From positions 2,604,001-2,668,000 of the forward strand of contig NZ_CP006269.1 of NCBI RefSeq assembly GCF_000737535.1: DNA of 64,000 nt. The letters are read 5' to 3'. The stretch is from Synechococcus sp. KORDI-100 (lineage in GTDB: Bacteria; Cyanobacteriota; Cyanobacteriia; PCC-6307; Cyanobiaceae). Within the stretch, counting starts at the first letter, position 1, and the number at the start of each line of letters is the position of its first letter. The position numbers and the translations under genes are program-made. The notes below the pieces were generated by a model. That model did no database searches and was not told the DNA's origin. It worked only from the letters and a program-made list of their open reading frames with translations. Positions 38,327-48,300 of this stretch are shown in pieces.

Positions 38327-38406
38327 GGTCAACGTTTGCGTGACCGATCAACAGTTGAGTCACTGGTCAACGTTTGTGTAACCGGTCAACTGTGTAACCG
38401 GTCAAC
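38327..38406. repeat. 19-bp tandem repeat between hrcA and trpB
   Basis: Five copies of G(G/A)TCAAC begin at 38327, 38346, 38365, 38384 and 38400, giving spacings of 19, 19, 19 and 16 bases. Unit 1 reads GGTCAACGTTTGCGTGACC, so its ends are inverted half-sites GGTCA and TGACC separated by nine bases; units 3 and 4 end in TAACC. The array fills most of the gap between the convergent hrcA and trpB genes. It has no spacers, so it is not CRISPR. Confidence 0.88.
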
Positions 38407-38423
38407 AGCCTCGCAACTGTTCG

Positions 38424-39686
38424 TCAGAGCCGGTCGCCAAGCTTGTCAGCAACGGTGTTGACGTCCTTGTCGCCACGACCTGAACAGTTGATCACGATCT
38501 CGCTGCCATCCGGAAGCGTGGGACAGAGGGATTCGAGCCAGGCGAAGGCATGGGCCGTCTCAAGCGCCGGGATGATTCCCTCAAGCTCACTGACCGTCCT
38601 CAGGGCATCGAGGGCCTGCTGGTCGGTTACAGCGGCGTATTCAGCACGCCCGATCTCGCGGAGATAGCTGTGTTCAGGCCCCACACCGGGGTAATCAAGT
38701 CCGGCACTGATGGAATGCGCTTCCTGGACCTGGCCATCTCCATCCTGAAGCAGCAGGCTCATGGCGCCGTGCAGAACACCGACGCGCCCCTCCGTGATGG
38801 TGGCGGCATGGCGGCCGGTATCGACGCCGTCACCGGCCGCCTCCACACCAATCAGTCGGACGGAGGTGTCCTGAACGAAGGGATGGAACAGCCCCATGGC
38901 ATTGGAACCTCCCCCGACACAGGCCAGGAGGACATCCGGCAGACGTCCGAACGCTACAAGACACTGCTGCTTCGCTTCCTGACCGATGACAGCGTGAAAG
39001 TCGCGCACCAGCATCGGATAGGGATGGGGCCCGGCGACGGAGCCGAGAATGTAGTGGGTGCTCTCGACATTGGTGACCCAGTCGCGAATCGCCTCGCTGG
39101 TGGCGTCCTTGAGCGTGGCGGTGCCAGCTGTGACCGGCTGCACTGTCGCCCCGAGCAATCGCATCCTGAACACATTGAGGGCCTGACGACGCATGTCCTC
39201 GGCACCCATGTAGATCACACACTCCAGACCGAATCGAGCGCAGACCGTGGCCGTGGCGACGCCATGCTGACCCGCGCCGGTCTCGGCAATGACCCGTTTC
39301 TTACCCATGCGCAGGGCCAGCAACGCCTGCCCAAGGGCGTTGTTGATCTTGTGAGCGCCGGTGTGGTTGAGATCCTCACGCTTCAACCAGATGCGGGGAC
39401 CACCATCGGCCCGGCGGTAATGGGCTGTGAGACGCTCCGCTTCGTAGAGAGGCGTGGCCCGGCCCACATAATTTTTTAGGAGATGATCGAGCTCCGCTTT
39501 GAAACCCGGGTCATTCCAGGCCTGAGCCGCTGCTTGTTCCAGCTCGGCGAGGGCGGGCATCAACGTTTCAGGGACGTACTGGCCGCCGTAGCGCCCGAAA
39601 CGGCCGTGAGCGCCTGGACGTGCAGCAGGCTGGAGGCTGGCTGGATCCGGGGAGCTGCCGGTGCCGGTCGGCAAGGTGCTGGTCAC
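38424..39686 (-). CDS. trpB: Tryptophan synthase beta chain
   Basis: The 420-residue PLP enzyme joins indole and serine to tryptophan. Motifs are [19 protein letters not shown], the PLP lysine in [28 protein letters not shown] and the phosphate loop [12 protein letters not shown] variable N-terminal extension of about 25 residues precedes the core. A GTG at 39686 is the likely start. trpA is not in the window. Confidence 0.97.
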   Translation of the reverse strand: MTSTLPTGTGSSPDPASLQPAARPGAHGRFGRYGGQYVPETLMPALAELEQAAAQAWNDPGFKAELDHLLKNYVGRATPLYEAERLTAHYRRADGGPRIWLKREDLNHTGAHKINNALGQALLALRMGKKRVIAETGAGQHGVATATVCARFGLECVIYMGAEDMRRQALNVFRMRLLGATVQPVTAGTATLKDATSEAIRDWVTNVESTHYILGSVAGPHPYPMLVRDFHAVIGQEAKQQCLVAFGRLPDVLLACVGGGSNAMGLFHPFVQDTSVRLIGVEAAGDGVDTGRHAATITEGRVGVLHGAMSLLLQDGDGQVQEAHSISAGLDYPGVGPEHSYLREIGRAEYAAVTDQQALDALRTVSELEGIIPALETAHAFAWLESLCPTLPDGSEIVINCSGRGDKDVNTVADKLGDRL

Positions 39687-39707
39687 TGAGCCACGCGCAT
39701 CGTCGGC

Positions 39708-40667
39708 TCAGCGTAAGCAGGCAATCACGCGATGCCGTGGATCACAGGCGCTGACCTGCAAATCCTGAAATCCTGCGCGATCCAGGGCCGCTGGCATATC
39801 CAGGCGGAAATAGTCCTCGATGTAGGGCTCGGTGCTCTTGAGCAGAGTCGCCACCGCAGCAGGCAATCGCTGCAGAACGGAGGAGGCGGGGTCCTGATCC
39901 ACCATCACAAGGGCACCGCCGGGGCGGAGCAATCGGGCCGCTTCCGCCAGCACGGCATGGGTGGCCTGCTGAGGCAACTCATGGCAAACGAACTGGAGGC
40001 TGATCAGATCCAGCGAACCGGCCTCGAGGCCTGTGTTCTCGGCGGCAGCATGGCGCCACTCCGAGATGATCCGTCCCTCATCCCTCACCCTGGCTACAGC
40101 GAGCATGTCCGGAGAGAGGTCGAGCCCGACCACCTCAGGCCGGGGCAGCCCGTTCTGATCAGCACGACGGTTCAACCAATGGGCGAGAGCCAGCGTGCTG
40201 ACGCCGACGGAACATCCCAGATCCAGCACCCGCCGCAGGGGGCCTTGCAGCAGCGGTTCAAGTGCGGTGTGAATGGCATCACGCAGACGACTCTGGGCCT
40301 CGATCGGACTGAGTTCGGCCTCAGGCCAAACCCGCAGGGCCATGGCATCGGTGGCCTGTTCCGCTTCCGCTGCGGCCTGCCAGCAGAGATTGCCCTGCTC
40401 ATAGGCATGGAATCGAACCCTGTAGTAGTCGGGCGGCCTCAACCCAGGGGTGGCGCTGGAGAGCACCAGGGGTTCAGCAGCCATCCGCAGCTCCCTGCGT
40501 CGTTTCCGCCAGGGAATGCCATTGCGCTCAGCGGTGCGAATGATCAGTTGACGGGCCTGAAAGAACAGAGGTCGACGCAACAGGCCAATGCCGATCAGTC
40601 GCTCGATCACCCGACCCAGTCCCCTGCTCGAGTCAGCCCAGCGGGGCGTCGGCGTGGCATCGGTCAT
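39708..40667 (-). CDS. SAM-dependent methyltransferase
   Basis: The ATG at 40667 gives 319 residues. After an Arg-rich N-terminal region (about 1-130), the class I methyltransferase domain has motif I RVLDLGCSVGVSTLALAHWL, then VVGLDLSPDMLAVAR, a motif-IV-like DLISLQFVCHELP and LLRPGGALVMVDQDP. The substrate is unknown; the N-terminal part is typical of a plant and cyanobacterial small-molecule methyltransferase group. Its start diverges from the SUI1 gene by 28 bases. Confidence 0.87.
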   Translation of the reverse strand: MTDATPTPRWADSSRGLGRVIERLIGIGLLRRPLFFQARQLIIRTAERNGIPWRKRRRELRMAAEPLVLSSATPGLRPPDYYRVRFHAYEQGNLCWQAAAEAEQATDAMALRVWPEAELSPIEAQSRLRDAIHTALEPLLQGPLRRVLDLGCSVGVSTLALAHWLNRRADQNGLPRPEVVGLDLSPDMLAVARVRDEGRIISEWRHAAAENTGLEAGSLDLISLQFVCHELPQQATHAVLAEAARLLRPGGALVMVDQDPASSVLQRLPAAVATLLKSTEPYIEDYFRLDMPAALDRAGFQDLQVSACDPRHRVIACLR

Positions 40668-40695
40668 TGAGGATGGGGGGGATTGCAACAGGCCA

Positions 40696-41019
40696 ATGCC
40701 GAAGGGAGGCTGGCAGGAGTTCTCCAGCAATGAAAGTCTGCAACGTCCGGCGCAGACGACAGCTGCGACGCCAAGACCTCAACAGTTGGTGAGGGTGCAG
40801 CCGACGCGCGGCGGCAAAGGCGGCAAAACGGTGACCGTGATCCGAGGCCTGGAACTTGATGCCGCCGGGTTCAAGGCCCTGCTCAAGAAACTGAAAACCA
40901 GGATCGGCAGCGGCGGCACCGCCAAGGACGGGGTGATCGAGCTGCAGGGGGATCAGGTGGACCTGGCTCTGGACCTGCTGGCCAAGGAGGGCTATCGACC
41001 GAAGCGAGCCGGTGGTTAG
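40696..41019 (+). CDS. SUI1/eIF1-like translation factor (YciH family)
   Basis: The ATG at 40696 gives 107 residues. The second half is the SUI1 fold: [37 protein letters not shown] and [20 protein letters not shown]. Bacterial YciH proteins affect initiation fidelity in vitro; their role in vivo is unclear. The frame upstream to 40588 is antisense to the methyltransferase. cysC follows 31 bases later. Confidence 0.92.
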   Translation: MPKGGWQEFSSNESLQRPAQTTAATPRPQQLVRVQPTRGGKGGKTVTVIRGLELDAAGFKALLKKLKTRIGSGGTAKDGVIELQGDQVDLALDLLAKEGYRPKRAGG

Positions 41020-41050
41020 GGGAGAATGGCGCGCACTTCAGCCCCAGCTC

Positions 41051-41695
41051 ATGACCGCCAGCCCCACCTACGGAGAGCTCACCAACCAGGGGGCGTCCAC
41101 CAACATCGCCTGGCATCAGGCTTCGGTCGATCGGGCGGCACGGGCAGAGCAGCGAGGCCATCGCAGTGCCATCCTCTGGTTCACCGGACTGTCTGGCTCC
41201 GGTAAGAGCACCTTGGCCAATGCCGTCAACGCCGCCCTGTTCCAACGCGGCCTGGCCACCTACGTGCTGGATGGCGACAACGTCCGCCACGGCCTCTGCA
41301 AGGACCTCGGCTTTTCCGATGCCGACCGGGAAGAGAACATTCGTCGCATCGGTGAAGTGGCGAAGCTGTTTCTCGATTCGGGCGTGATCGTTCTCACGGC
41401 CTTCGTCTCGCCGTTCCGCGCAGACCGCGACAAGGCGAGGGCTCTGGTCGCAGACGGCGACTTCATCGAAATCCACTGCGCTGCAGATCTGAGCGTGTGC
41501 GAATCACGGGACCCCAAGGGTCTCTATGCCAAGGCCCGCAGCGGCGCCATCAAAGACTTCACAGGGATCTCCAGCCCCTATGAAGAGCCTGAACATCCCG
41601 AACTGAAGGTGAACACGGGCGATCAGGATCTCGACGCTTCGGTGAACACCGTGATCACCGCGCTTGAGGAACGGGGGGTGATTCCGGCGCGCTGA
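41051..41695 (+). CDS. cysC: Adenylylsulfate (APS) kinase
   Basis: The 214-residue kinase phosphorylates APS to PAPS. The P-loop is [17 protein letters not shown] (about 43-59), followed by [46 protein letters not shown] and the substrate loop [20 protein letters not shown]. The N-terminus [17 protein letters not shown] is also family-typical, supporting ATG 41051. The 3' end overlaps the convergent AI-2E permease gene by 41 bases. Confidence 0.96.
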   Translation: MTASPTYGELTNQGASTNIAWHQASVDRAARAEQRGHRSAILWFTGLSGSGKSTLANAVNAALFQRGLATYVLDGDNVRHGLCKDLGFSDADREENIRRIGEVAKLFLDSGVIVLTAFVSPFRADRDKARALVADGDFIEIHCAADLSVCESRDPKGLYAKARSGAIKDFTGISSPYEEPEHPELKVNTGDQDLDASVNTVITALEERGVIPAR

Positions 41696-42731
41696 CGCCC
41701 TGGCGCGCAGCATCGGCCAGGGTCTTGACGCAACTGGCCACCGGGACGGCCAGCAGCAATCCCAGCAGTTCTCCGATGCCGAAAATCGCGCCGACCCTGG
41801 CTCCGATCGGCAAGGCGATCAACAACCAGGCGGGCTGAAGCCCGACGATGCTGCCCATCAACCGCGGCTGGATCACCTGATCGACGATCTGACCAACGGT
41901 GATCGCCGCGGCCAGCAGTTCCAGCCCGATTCGCAGGTCCTGGACCGTCAGAATCGCGCTGACGAACAGAATCGTCAGTGCGCTGGCGTATGGAATCAGG
42001 GTGGTGAATCCGATCAACACCGCAAACAGCACGCCGTAGGGGATCTGCAGCAGGCTGAAAACCAGCAGTTGCCCGCCGCTGAGGATCAGGGCCAGGAGCA
42101 CCTGGCCGGCGAAATAGCCCCGGAACGTGCGTTCCAGCGTGTTGATGACAAGACTCCGCCAGCGTTCGGGCAGCCAGAGCGCCAGGCCTGCGGTGATCGA
42201 GTCACCGCCCAGCAGCAGAAAAACGGCCAGAACCAGAACGATCACCACATTGATCGTTGTTCCGACGGTGGCACCGAGGATTCCCAGAAGGCGCTGACTG
42301 ATCTGGGTTGCCACACGGCTGAACTGGCTGATCAGATCGCTGCTGAGGTCGGCGAAATCCGATGGCAGCCCATGATTCACGGCCCAGTCCTGACCTTTGT
42401 TCACCAACTGCTCGGCAGCAATGAGCAGGGCCGGTGAAGCGCTGATCAACTGGCTGAGCTGCTCCACGAGCAGGGGGACCAACTCCACGGCTGCCAGGAC
42501 GACCAGGCCGATGGTGAGCAGAACCACCGCGGCGATCGCCAGCCCGCGCTGGACGCCCCGCGCGATCAGCCAGCGACAGGGAAGATCGAGCAGAAAAGCG
42601 ATCAGAGCAGCAGTGAGGAACAGTCCCGGGAAGGGAGCGAACTGAACCAGCACCCTTTTCAGCACAAAGATGTTGATGCCCAGCACGGGCAGAAACAGTC
42701 CAATTCGCAGCCAGGAGGGCCAGGTCGACAT
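41655..42731 (-). CDS. AI-2E transporter family (PerM-like) membrane protein
   Basis: The 358-residue protein has about seven or eight helices, with [20 protein letters not shown] near the start. The family segments [55 protein letters not shown] and [20 protein letters not shown] follow. This is the AI-2E/PerM/YdiK superfamily; members export various substrates, and autoinducer transport is not implied. ATG 42731 is preferred over a TTG two codons upstream. Confidence 0.88.
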   Translation of the reverse strand: MSTWPSWLRIGLFLPVLGINIFVLKRVLVQFAPFPGLFLTAALIAFLLDLPCRWLIARGVQRGLAIAAVVLLTIGLVVLAAVELVPLLVEQLSQLISASPALLIAAEQLVNKGQDWAVNHGLPSDFADLSSDLISQFSRVATQISQRLLGILGATVGTTINVVIVLVLAVFLLLGGDSITAGLALWLPERWRSLVINTLERTFRGYFAGQVLLALILSGGQLLVFSLLQIPYGVLFAVLIGFTTLIPYASALTILFVSAILTVQDLRIGLELLAAAITVGQIVDQVIQPRLMGSIVGLQPAWLLIALPIGARVGAIFGIGELLGLLLAVPVASCVKTLADAARQGVSAPESPPVPQAR

Positions 42732-42741
42732 CGGCAATGCG

Positions 42742-43326
42742 TTAAGTGTGGCGTTGAGGCGTTGTCATGGAGTCCAGGTAGGCCTTGCTGCCGATCTCCA
42801 GCAGACGTGAGTCCTTGCTGACGACCGCATCGTGAAGGCTCCTGCGGTGTTCGGCCAGCCGCGTGGCGAGTTCCTGATCGCTGGTGGCCAGGATCTGCGC
42901 CGCCAGCAGCCCGGCATTCAGGCCTCCACCGATGGCGACCGTGGCCACAGGAATGCCTCCTGGCATCTGCACGATGGAGTGAAGCGAATCCACTCCTGAG
43001 AGGGCCTTCGTGGCCACCGGCACGCCGATGACCGGCAGGGTGGTGAGGGCTGCCACCATTCCCGGTAAATGCGCCGCACCACCAGCGCCGGCAATGATCA
43101 CCCGGAATCCCTGGTCACGGGCCTGTTCCGAGAAGGCCACCATCTCGAGGGGCGTGCGGTGGGCAGACAGCACGCGCACCTCCACCGCAACGCCGAGCTC
43201 CCGCAGAATCGCCGCAGCTGGCTCCATCGTGGCCAGATCGGAGTCGCTGCCCATCACCACGGCGACACGAACCGAAGCTGAGGCGTTCTCTGCTGTGGGC
43301 ATGAGAGGTTCCAGCGAGACTGTCAT
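42742..43326 (-). CDS. purE: N5-carboxyaminoimidazole ribonucleotide mutase (PurE)
   Basis: The 194-residue purine enzyme has [18 protein letters not shown] (catalytic SDSD loop, about 22-39), [14 protein letters not shown] (His-Arg) and [16 protein letters not shown], with a C-terminal [14 protein letters not shown]. The first about 18 residues are outside the fold and variable. It diverges from nagA by 32 bases. Confidence 0.96.
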   Translation of the reverse strand: MTVSLEPLMPTAENASASVRVAVVMGSDSDLATMEPAAAILRELGVAVEVRVLSAHRTPLEMVAFSEQARDQGFRVIIAGAGGAAHLPGMVAALTTLPVIGVPVATKALSGVDSLHSIVQMPGGIPVATVAIGGGLNAGLLAAQILATSDQELATRLAEHRRSLHDAVVSKDSRLLEIGSKAYLDSMTTPQRHT

Positions 43327-43358
43327 CGTCCCGCACCAGGCCGACCAGGCCAGACCCG

Positions 43359-44510
43359 ATGCGACGGATCACCGACGTGCGCCTGCCCGCCCCCGAGCCT
43401 GGGGCATCGGATGCACTCCACTGGCTGGAGCTGGACAGCCGCGGGACCATCGTCGACATCCAGCCAACCGCAGGAGGCGAATCCCTGGCGGGTGAATCCT
43501 GGTGCGGTGACTGGGTCAGCCCGCGCGGCATCGATCTGCAGATCAACGGCGGGCTGGGACTGGCCTTTCCCGAACTCACCAGCGACGATCTGCCACGCCT
43601 GATCGAACTGCTCGATCAGCTCTGGGCCGATGGTGTGGAGGCCATCTCCCCAACGCTGGTGACCTGTGGCATCGAACCACTGCGGGAGGCCCTGGGGGTG
43701 CTGCGCCAGGCCCGTAGCCTGCACGAGCCCGGCCGCTGCCGGTTGTTGGGTGCCCATCTGGAAGGTCCGTTTCTGGCAGAAGCCCGTCGCGGTGCACACC
43801 CGTTGGAGCATCTGGCCCCACCGAGTCTCACGGCACTGAAGCAACGCATCGCTGGCTTTGAAGACGACATCGCTCTGATGACCCTGGCTCCAGAACTGGA
43901 GGGCGCCGATGCGGTGATCGCTGAGTTGCAGGACCACGGTGTGCTGGTGGCACTGGGACACAGCGCTGCCAAGGCGGAGGACGCCAAGAAGGCGTATGCA
44001 GCAGGGGTCGGGATGATCACCCATGCCTTCAACGCGATGCCCGGTCTTCACCACAGAGCGCCCGGGCCCCTGGGAGAAGCCTGCCGGCAAGGCGGGATTG
44101 CCCTCGGGCTGATCGCCGATGGCGTGCATGTGGCGCCCACGATGGCTGTGCTGCTGCAGCGCCTCGCTCCAAAGCAGATCGTGCTGGTGAGCGATGCCCT
44201 GGCTCCTTATGGCCTGGCGGATGGCGAACACCGTTGGGATGAACGGGTGCTGCTGGTTCGCAACGGCACCTGCCGCCTGGAGGATGGGACCCTCGCGGGA
44301 GTCACGCTGCCGCTGCTCGAAGGCGTGAAGCGGCTGGCCAGCTGGACTGAACGACCGGGTGCAGCCATCTGGAGTGCCACGGTCGCCCCTCGACTGACGA
44401 TCGACCTGGCGAGCAGCCTTGGCAACAGCCTGATTGGCCAGCCTCTGAACACGCTGCTGCGCTGGAACCAAAGCGAGACCGGTGAGCTGAGCTGGCAGAG
44501 CGCTGCTTAA
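43359..44510 (+). CDS. nagA: N-acetylglucosamine-6-phosphate deacetylase
   Basis: The 383-residue amidohydrolase removes acetate from GlcNAc-6-phosphate, leading to amino-sugar recycling. The N-terminal [15 protein letters not shown] resembles the E. coli-type DVQLNG form rather than an HxH metal site. HLEGPF has the metal-ligand Glu, [13 protein letters not shown] and [16 protein letters not shown] carry the His ligands, and [12 protein letters not shown] has the catalytic Asp. It stands 0.8 kb from the end of the chitinase gene, with chlM between them. A chitin-to-GlcNAc link is possible, but nagA also serves cell-wall recycling. Confidence 0.93.
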   Translation: MRRITDVRLPAPEPGASDALHWLELDSRGTIVDIQPTAGGESLAGESWCGDWVSPRGIDLQINGGLGLAFPELTSDDLPRLIELLDQLWADGVEAISPTLVTCGIEPLREALGVLRQARSLHEPGRCRLLGAHLEGPFLAEARRGAHPLEHLAPPSLTALKQRIAGFEDDIALMTLAPELEGADAVIAELQDHGVLVALGHSAAKAEDAKKAYAAGVGMITHAFNAMPGLHHRAPGPLGEACRQGGIALGLIADGVHVAPTMAVLLQRLAPKQIVLVSDALAPYGLADGEHRWDERVLLVRNGTCRLEDGTLAGVTLPLLEGVKRLASWTERPGAAIWSATVAPRLTIDLASSLGNSLIGQPLNTLLRWNQSETGELSWQSAA

Positions 44511-44536
44511 GATCCCGCCGACCCAACTCCTCCCCC

Positions 44537-45250
44537 ATGGCCCCTGATCAGCTGCTGGAGCAGAAACAGGCCGAGAAGCAGGAGGTGAAGGGCTATTTCG
44601 AAACCACAGGGTTTGACCGCTGGAACCGCATCTACAGCGAAAGCGACGATGTGAACAAGGTGCAGCGCAACATCCGCATCGGTCATCAGAAAACCGTGGA
44701 TGAAGTGCTGGCCTGGATCAAGGACAGTGGTGCGCTCAGCGACGTGAGCTTCTGCGATGCCGGCTGTGGTGTCGGCAGCCTCAGCCTGCCGCTGGCGGCC
44801 ATGGGAGCAGGTTCGATCAGTGCCAGCGACATCTCAGAGGCCATGGCCCAGGAGGCGGAGCGCCGGGCCCGCGAGGCTGGCCTCGACATGGCCAAGCTCA
44901 ACTTCTTCGCCAGCGACCTGGAAAGCCTGAGCGGCTCCTTCCACACGGTGTGCTGCCTGGACGTGTTCATTCATTACCCCCAGCAACCGGCTGAGGAGAT
45001 GGTGAAGCACCTCTGCGGCCTCACCGAACAGCGGTTGATCGTGAGCTTTGCGCCCTACACGCCGCTGCTGGCACTGCTGAAGGGCATTGGCCAGCTGTTC
45101 CCGGGCCCCAGCAAAACCACCCGGGCTTACACCCTCAAGGAAGACGGCATTGTGAGCGCCGCAGAAGCCTGCGGCTTCAAGCTGGAGCGCCGCAGCCTGA
45201 ACAAAGCACCCTTTTATTTCTCCCGCCTGATCGAGTTCCGCAAAGCCTGA
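44537..45250 (+). CDS. chlM: Mg-protoporphyrin IX methyltransferase
   Basis: The 237-residue enzyme transfers a methyl group from SAM to Mg-protoporphyrin IX in chlorophyll synthesis. Features are the N-terminal EVKGYFETTGFDRWNRIYSE, typical of ChlM/BchM, SAM motif I CDAGCGVGSLSLPLAAMGAG (about 75-94) and ASDISEAMAQEAERRA. The conserved FAPYTPLLALLKGIGQLFPG and YFSRLIEFRKA end follow. It lies 26 bases after nagA on the same strand and ends near a bidirectional hairpin. Confidence 0.96.
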   Translation: MAPDQLLEQKQAEKQEVKGYFETTGFDRWNRIYSESDDVNKVQRNIRIGHQKTVDEVLAWIKDSGALSDVSFCDAGCGVGSLSLPLAAMGAGSISASDISEAMAQEAERRAREAGLDMAKLNFFASDLESLSGSFHTVCCLDVFIHYPQQPAEEMVKHLCGLTEQRLIVSFAPYTPLLALLKGIGQLFPGPSKTTRAYTLKEDGIVSAAEACGFKLERRSLNKAPFYFSRLIEFRKA

Positions 45251-45280
45251 TCAGATCTGCGCCAGCCTCTTCAGAACAAA

Positions 45281-45304
45281 TCCTTCCCTCAACTGAGGGA
45301 AGGA
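45281..45304 (-). terminator. Hairpin terminator between chlM and the chitinase gene
   Basis: A perfect 10-bp stem (45281-45290 with 45295-45304) has a 4-base loop. Read on the minus strand it is followed by GATTTGTT-like T-rich sequence, so it best suits the chitinase transcript. On the plus strand no T tract follows chlM. A second, shorter GC-rich hairpin (45321-45334) lies next to it. Confidence 0.65.
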
Positions 45305-45343
45305 TCAACACCCAGCACCACCCTCCGCTGAGGGAGATTCGGA

Positions 45344-48300
45344 TCAAACCAGGCTGGTGAAATCCGACAGGCTGAAATCGCCGTTGCCGCCAATGATGGC
45401 GTCGAATTCAGGGGCGCGACCGATCACCTCGGCATAGCTCGCCCCCTGGCGCAGCAGATCATCGGCAGCCTCCACGAGGCTCGCCTCACCTTCAGCGTCG
45501 TTGCTGAGAGCCCAGAACATCATTCCGCCCAGCCCCTTCTCCTCCACGTAGGCCGCTTTACCGGCAATGGTGGCTGTGGTTTCCATGGAGCTCCATTCGT
45601 CTCCGTCGTAGAGGAACGCCGCCTTGTTGTCGTCGTCCCAATAGAGGTTGCGGGTTCCCGTGACGACATCGTTGAGGACATCTTTGTAGTCGTAGACGCC
45701 CGCCTCGAAGGAACCGGTGGCATCACGGCCGGAGCCGGGCTGCTGGTAGCCGAAGCTTCCACCATCGGAGACGTTCCCCCAGGCGCGGGTGTAGGCCGGG
45801 GCCCCCATCACGACCTTGCTGAGCTCAACACCAGCCGACTCGAACACATCGACAGCCCCGGTGACGTCGTAGTTGTTGGCGTCGCCAGTCATCGCAGCCT
45901 GATGCCCCGTCATGTTCTCCCAACCGCCGTGGAAGTCGTAGGTCATCACGTTGTAGAAGTCGACGTAAGGATCGATGCCTTCAAGGTTGAGGTTGGCGAG
46001 CTTCTCTTCGCCACCAGCGGTGGCAATCGACACCTCAAAGTCGCGCCCTGTGCGGTCCGAGAGATCATCGAGGGCCGTGCGCAGATCGCGCAGCACCAAC
46101 TCAAAGTTGGCACCATCACTGGCGGAAACCGCATTGCCGGCCTTGCCACCGCCGCCCGGGTATTCCCAATCGAAATCGACCACGTTGAAGAAGTCGTAGG
46201 TCTCGAAAATGCGGACGGTCTCGCTGACGAACTTGTCGCGACCCTCCTGGGTGGCGTAGGCGGTGCTGAACTCATCGGACAGCGTCCAACCGCCCAGGGC
46301 AAAGCCGAGGTTGACCTCCGGATTGAGTTCCTTGAAGCGACGCAACTGCTCAAAGTTGCCGGCGTCGTTGGTGCCAACGCCGTTCCAACCCACCGGAACC
46401 GACGTCACCGTGATGGCATCGCCGTTCTGCGTGGTGTTGTAGCGCCCTAAGTTGTCGTAAATGTCCAACAACTCCGGTGCCATGGCGGCGTACTCACTGG
46501 CGCTGAAGCTGCGGCTGACCTGATCGGCCTCAGGGAAGCGTTTCTGCAAAGCTGCAAATTCGTCGAACAACGTGATCGACCCATCCGCCTTCACATCGAA
46601 GAAGCTGTAATTCATGTGGGTCATCGACTGGCCGTCGACATCAGACAGATTCACGTCACGGCTGTAAATACCCCACTCCTCGAAGTAGGTCACAACCCGC
46701 TTGTCGGTTGTGCCATTGGGGCGGTCGTAGTCGATGGTGACCGTGCCGCCCTCCGTCACTGGAGTGCTCTCAGTCACAAAGCTGTTTTCAATAACAGCGC
46801 TGTCTTCCAAGACTGAGTCGTCTTCAGAGACCTGGCTGTCCTCAGTCCCAGCGACCTCGCTATCAGTGGCCTCAACAGCGTCACCGGTATCGGGCTGTTG
46901 AGGAGTATCGGGCTGTTGAGGAGTATCAGGCTGCTCAACCACAGATGAGTCAGGCTCCGACTCAGCCTCGAACTCTTGCTGAGGCACCTCGGCGGCAGTT
47001 GAGGCGAGATCAAACACCTGATTGGGATCAACAACGTCGCCGGAGCCCTGGTAATAAGAGCTCTGCGCAGAACCTGCGGCCAGGGGGGCTGACCAGGACT
47101 TAGGACTCAGGGTGACGATGTAGCGGCCATCGTCACGGAGCGAATTGGTGAACTCGAAGTTGCTGACGCTCTTCAACGGTGCATCGGAGACAAAGCTCAC
47201 CGTCCAGTCGGTGCCGACCGACATGCCGCTGGTGTTGGTCACCGTGACGTTGCCAGCGAAGGTCCCTGACCAACCATCGGTGATCGTGGCGGACACCACC
47301 AAGCCGGACGCAGCGGGTTCAACCTCATCGGAAGGCTCAGGACTTGGTGGTTCGGAATCGCTGGCCATGTCCATGCCGGACTCCGTGCCCATCTCGCCAT
47401 CCATCTCCATCTCTGGATCCATGTCCGTCTCGGAATCCATGTCCATATCCGGATCCATCTGCATGGAGCCGTGCTCGCCCATGGAATGGCTGTCGTGGGG
47501 GGGCTGCTCGTTCACCGCCGCATCACCGGACCGGGTCTGGAAACCATCCGTCAGCTCACCGGCAGGCGCTTCGGGGGTCAGCAGAGCCGTGCGGTCCTTG
47601 AGCGTCAACGAGTCGACCGAGCGACGAAAGGGGACTTCCAGGTTGTCTTCGACGATCTGGTCGAAGTGGAATTCCAGGCTGGCCCCAGGAATGTCGTCCA
47701 GGTTGGTGTTCTTGAAGATGAAGGTCTGCCCGGTGGGCTCGGTCGAAATGACCAGATCAGCACCGTCCTGCGTGACTGAGAGGCGCTCGCGAGTGCCGTA
47801 ATAGAGAAAACTGATCTTGTCGGTGGCCGGATCAAAGTCGGCGATGGTCTCGACCTTGCCGTATTCGTGGGAACGGATGTAGGTGGTATTCGGGTCTTTC
47901 TCACCGATGCCCAACTCCCAGGACACTACACCGCCCAGGTCCTGGCGTAGGTGTTCATTGCCGACAACGCCGTAGTCCTCCAGAGCCAGCTGGTCGTAGG
48001 TCACCCCCACGAGGGTCATCTTCTGGGCGTCATTCCAGGGGCTCAGAAACGTGACGTCGCCCTCTTCGGTTTTGCCAAGAATCAGGTTGTGAACGGACTG
48101 CCCGCCGAAATCCAAACGATCGATACCGGGGCGGAAGTCAGTAACCTCCCCTGAGTAGATATCAACCTCGAAGGTGCGTGTTGGCGCATCAGTCGTCGGT
48201 GCTTCAGCCTCAGGCTGAGGTTCGGGCTCAGGTTGGGGTTCGGGTTCGGGTTGGGCCTGCGGCTCTCTATCTGGCTGCGGCTCGGGTTGGGGCTCAAGCT

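Noticed and set aside
38327-38406. CRISPR array at the 19-bp repeats
   Set aside because: Units are contiguous with no unique spacers, and no cas genes are in the window.
43323-44471. 382-codon open frame antisense to nagA
   Set aside because: It mirrors nagA codon bias in GC-rich DNA; nagA has all family motifs, and the antisense product is Gln/His/Gly-rich without recognisable sequence.
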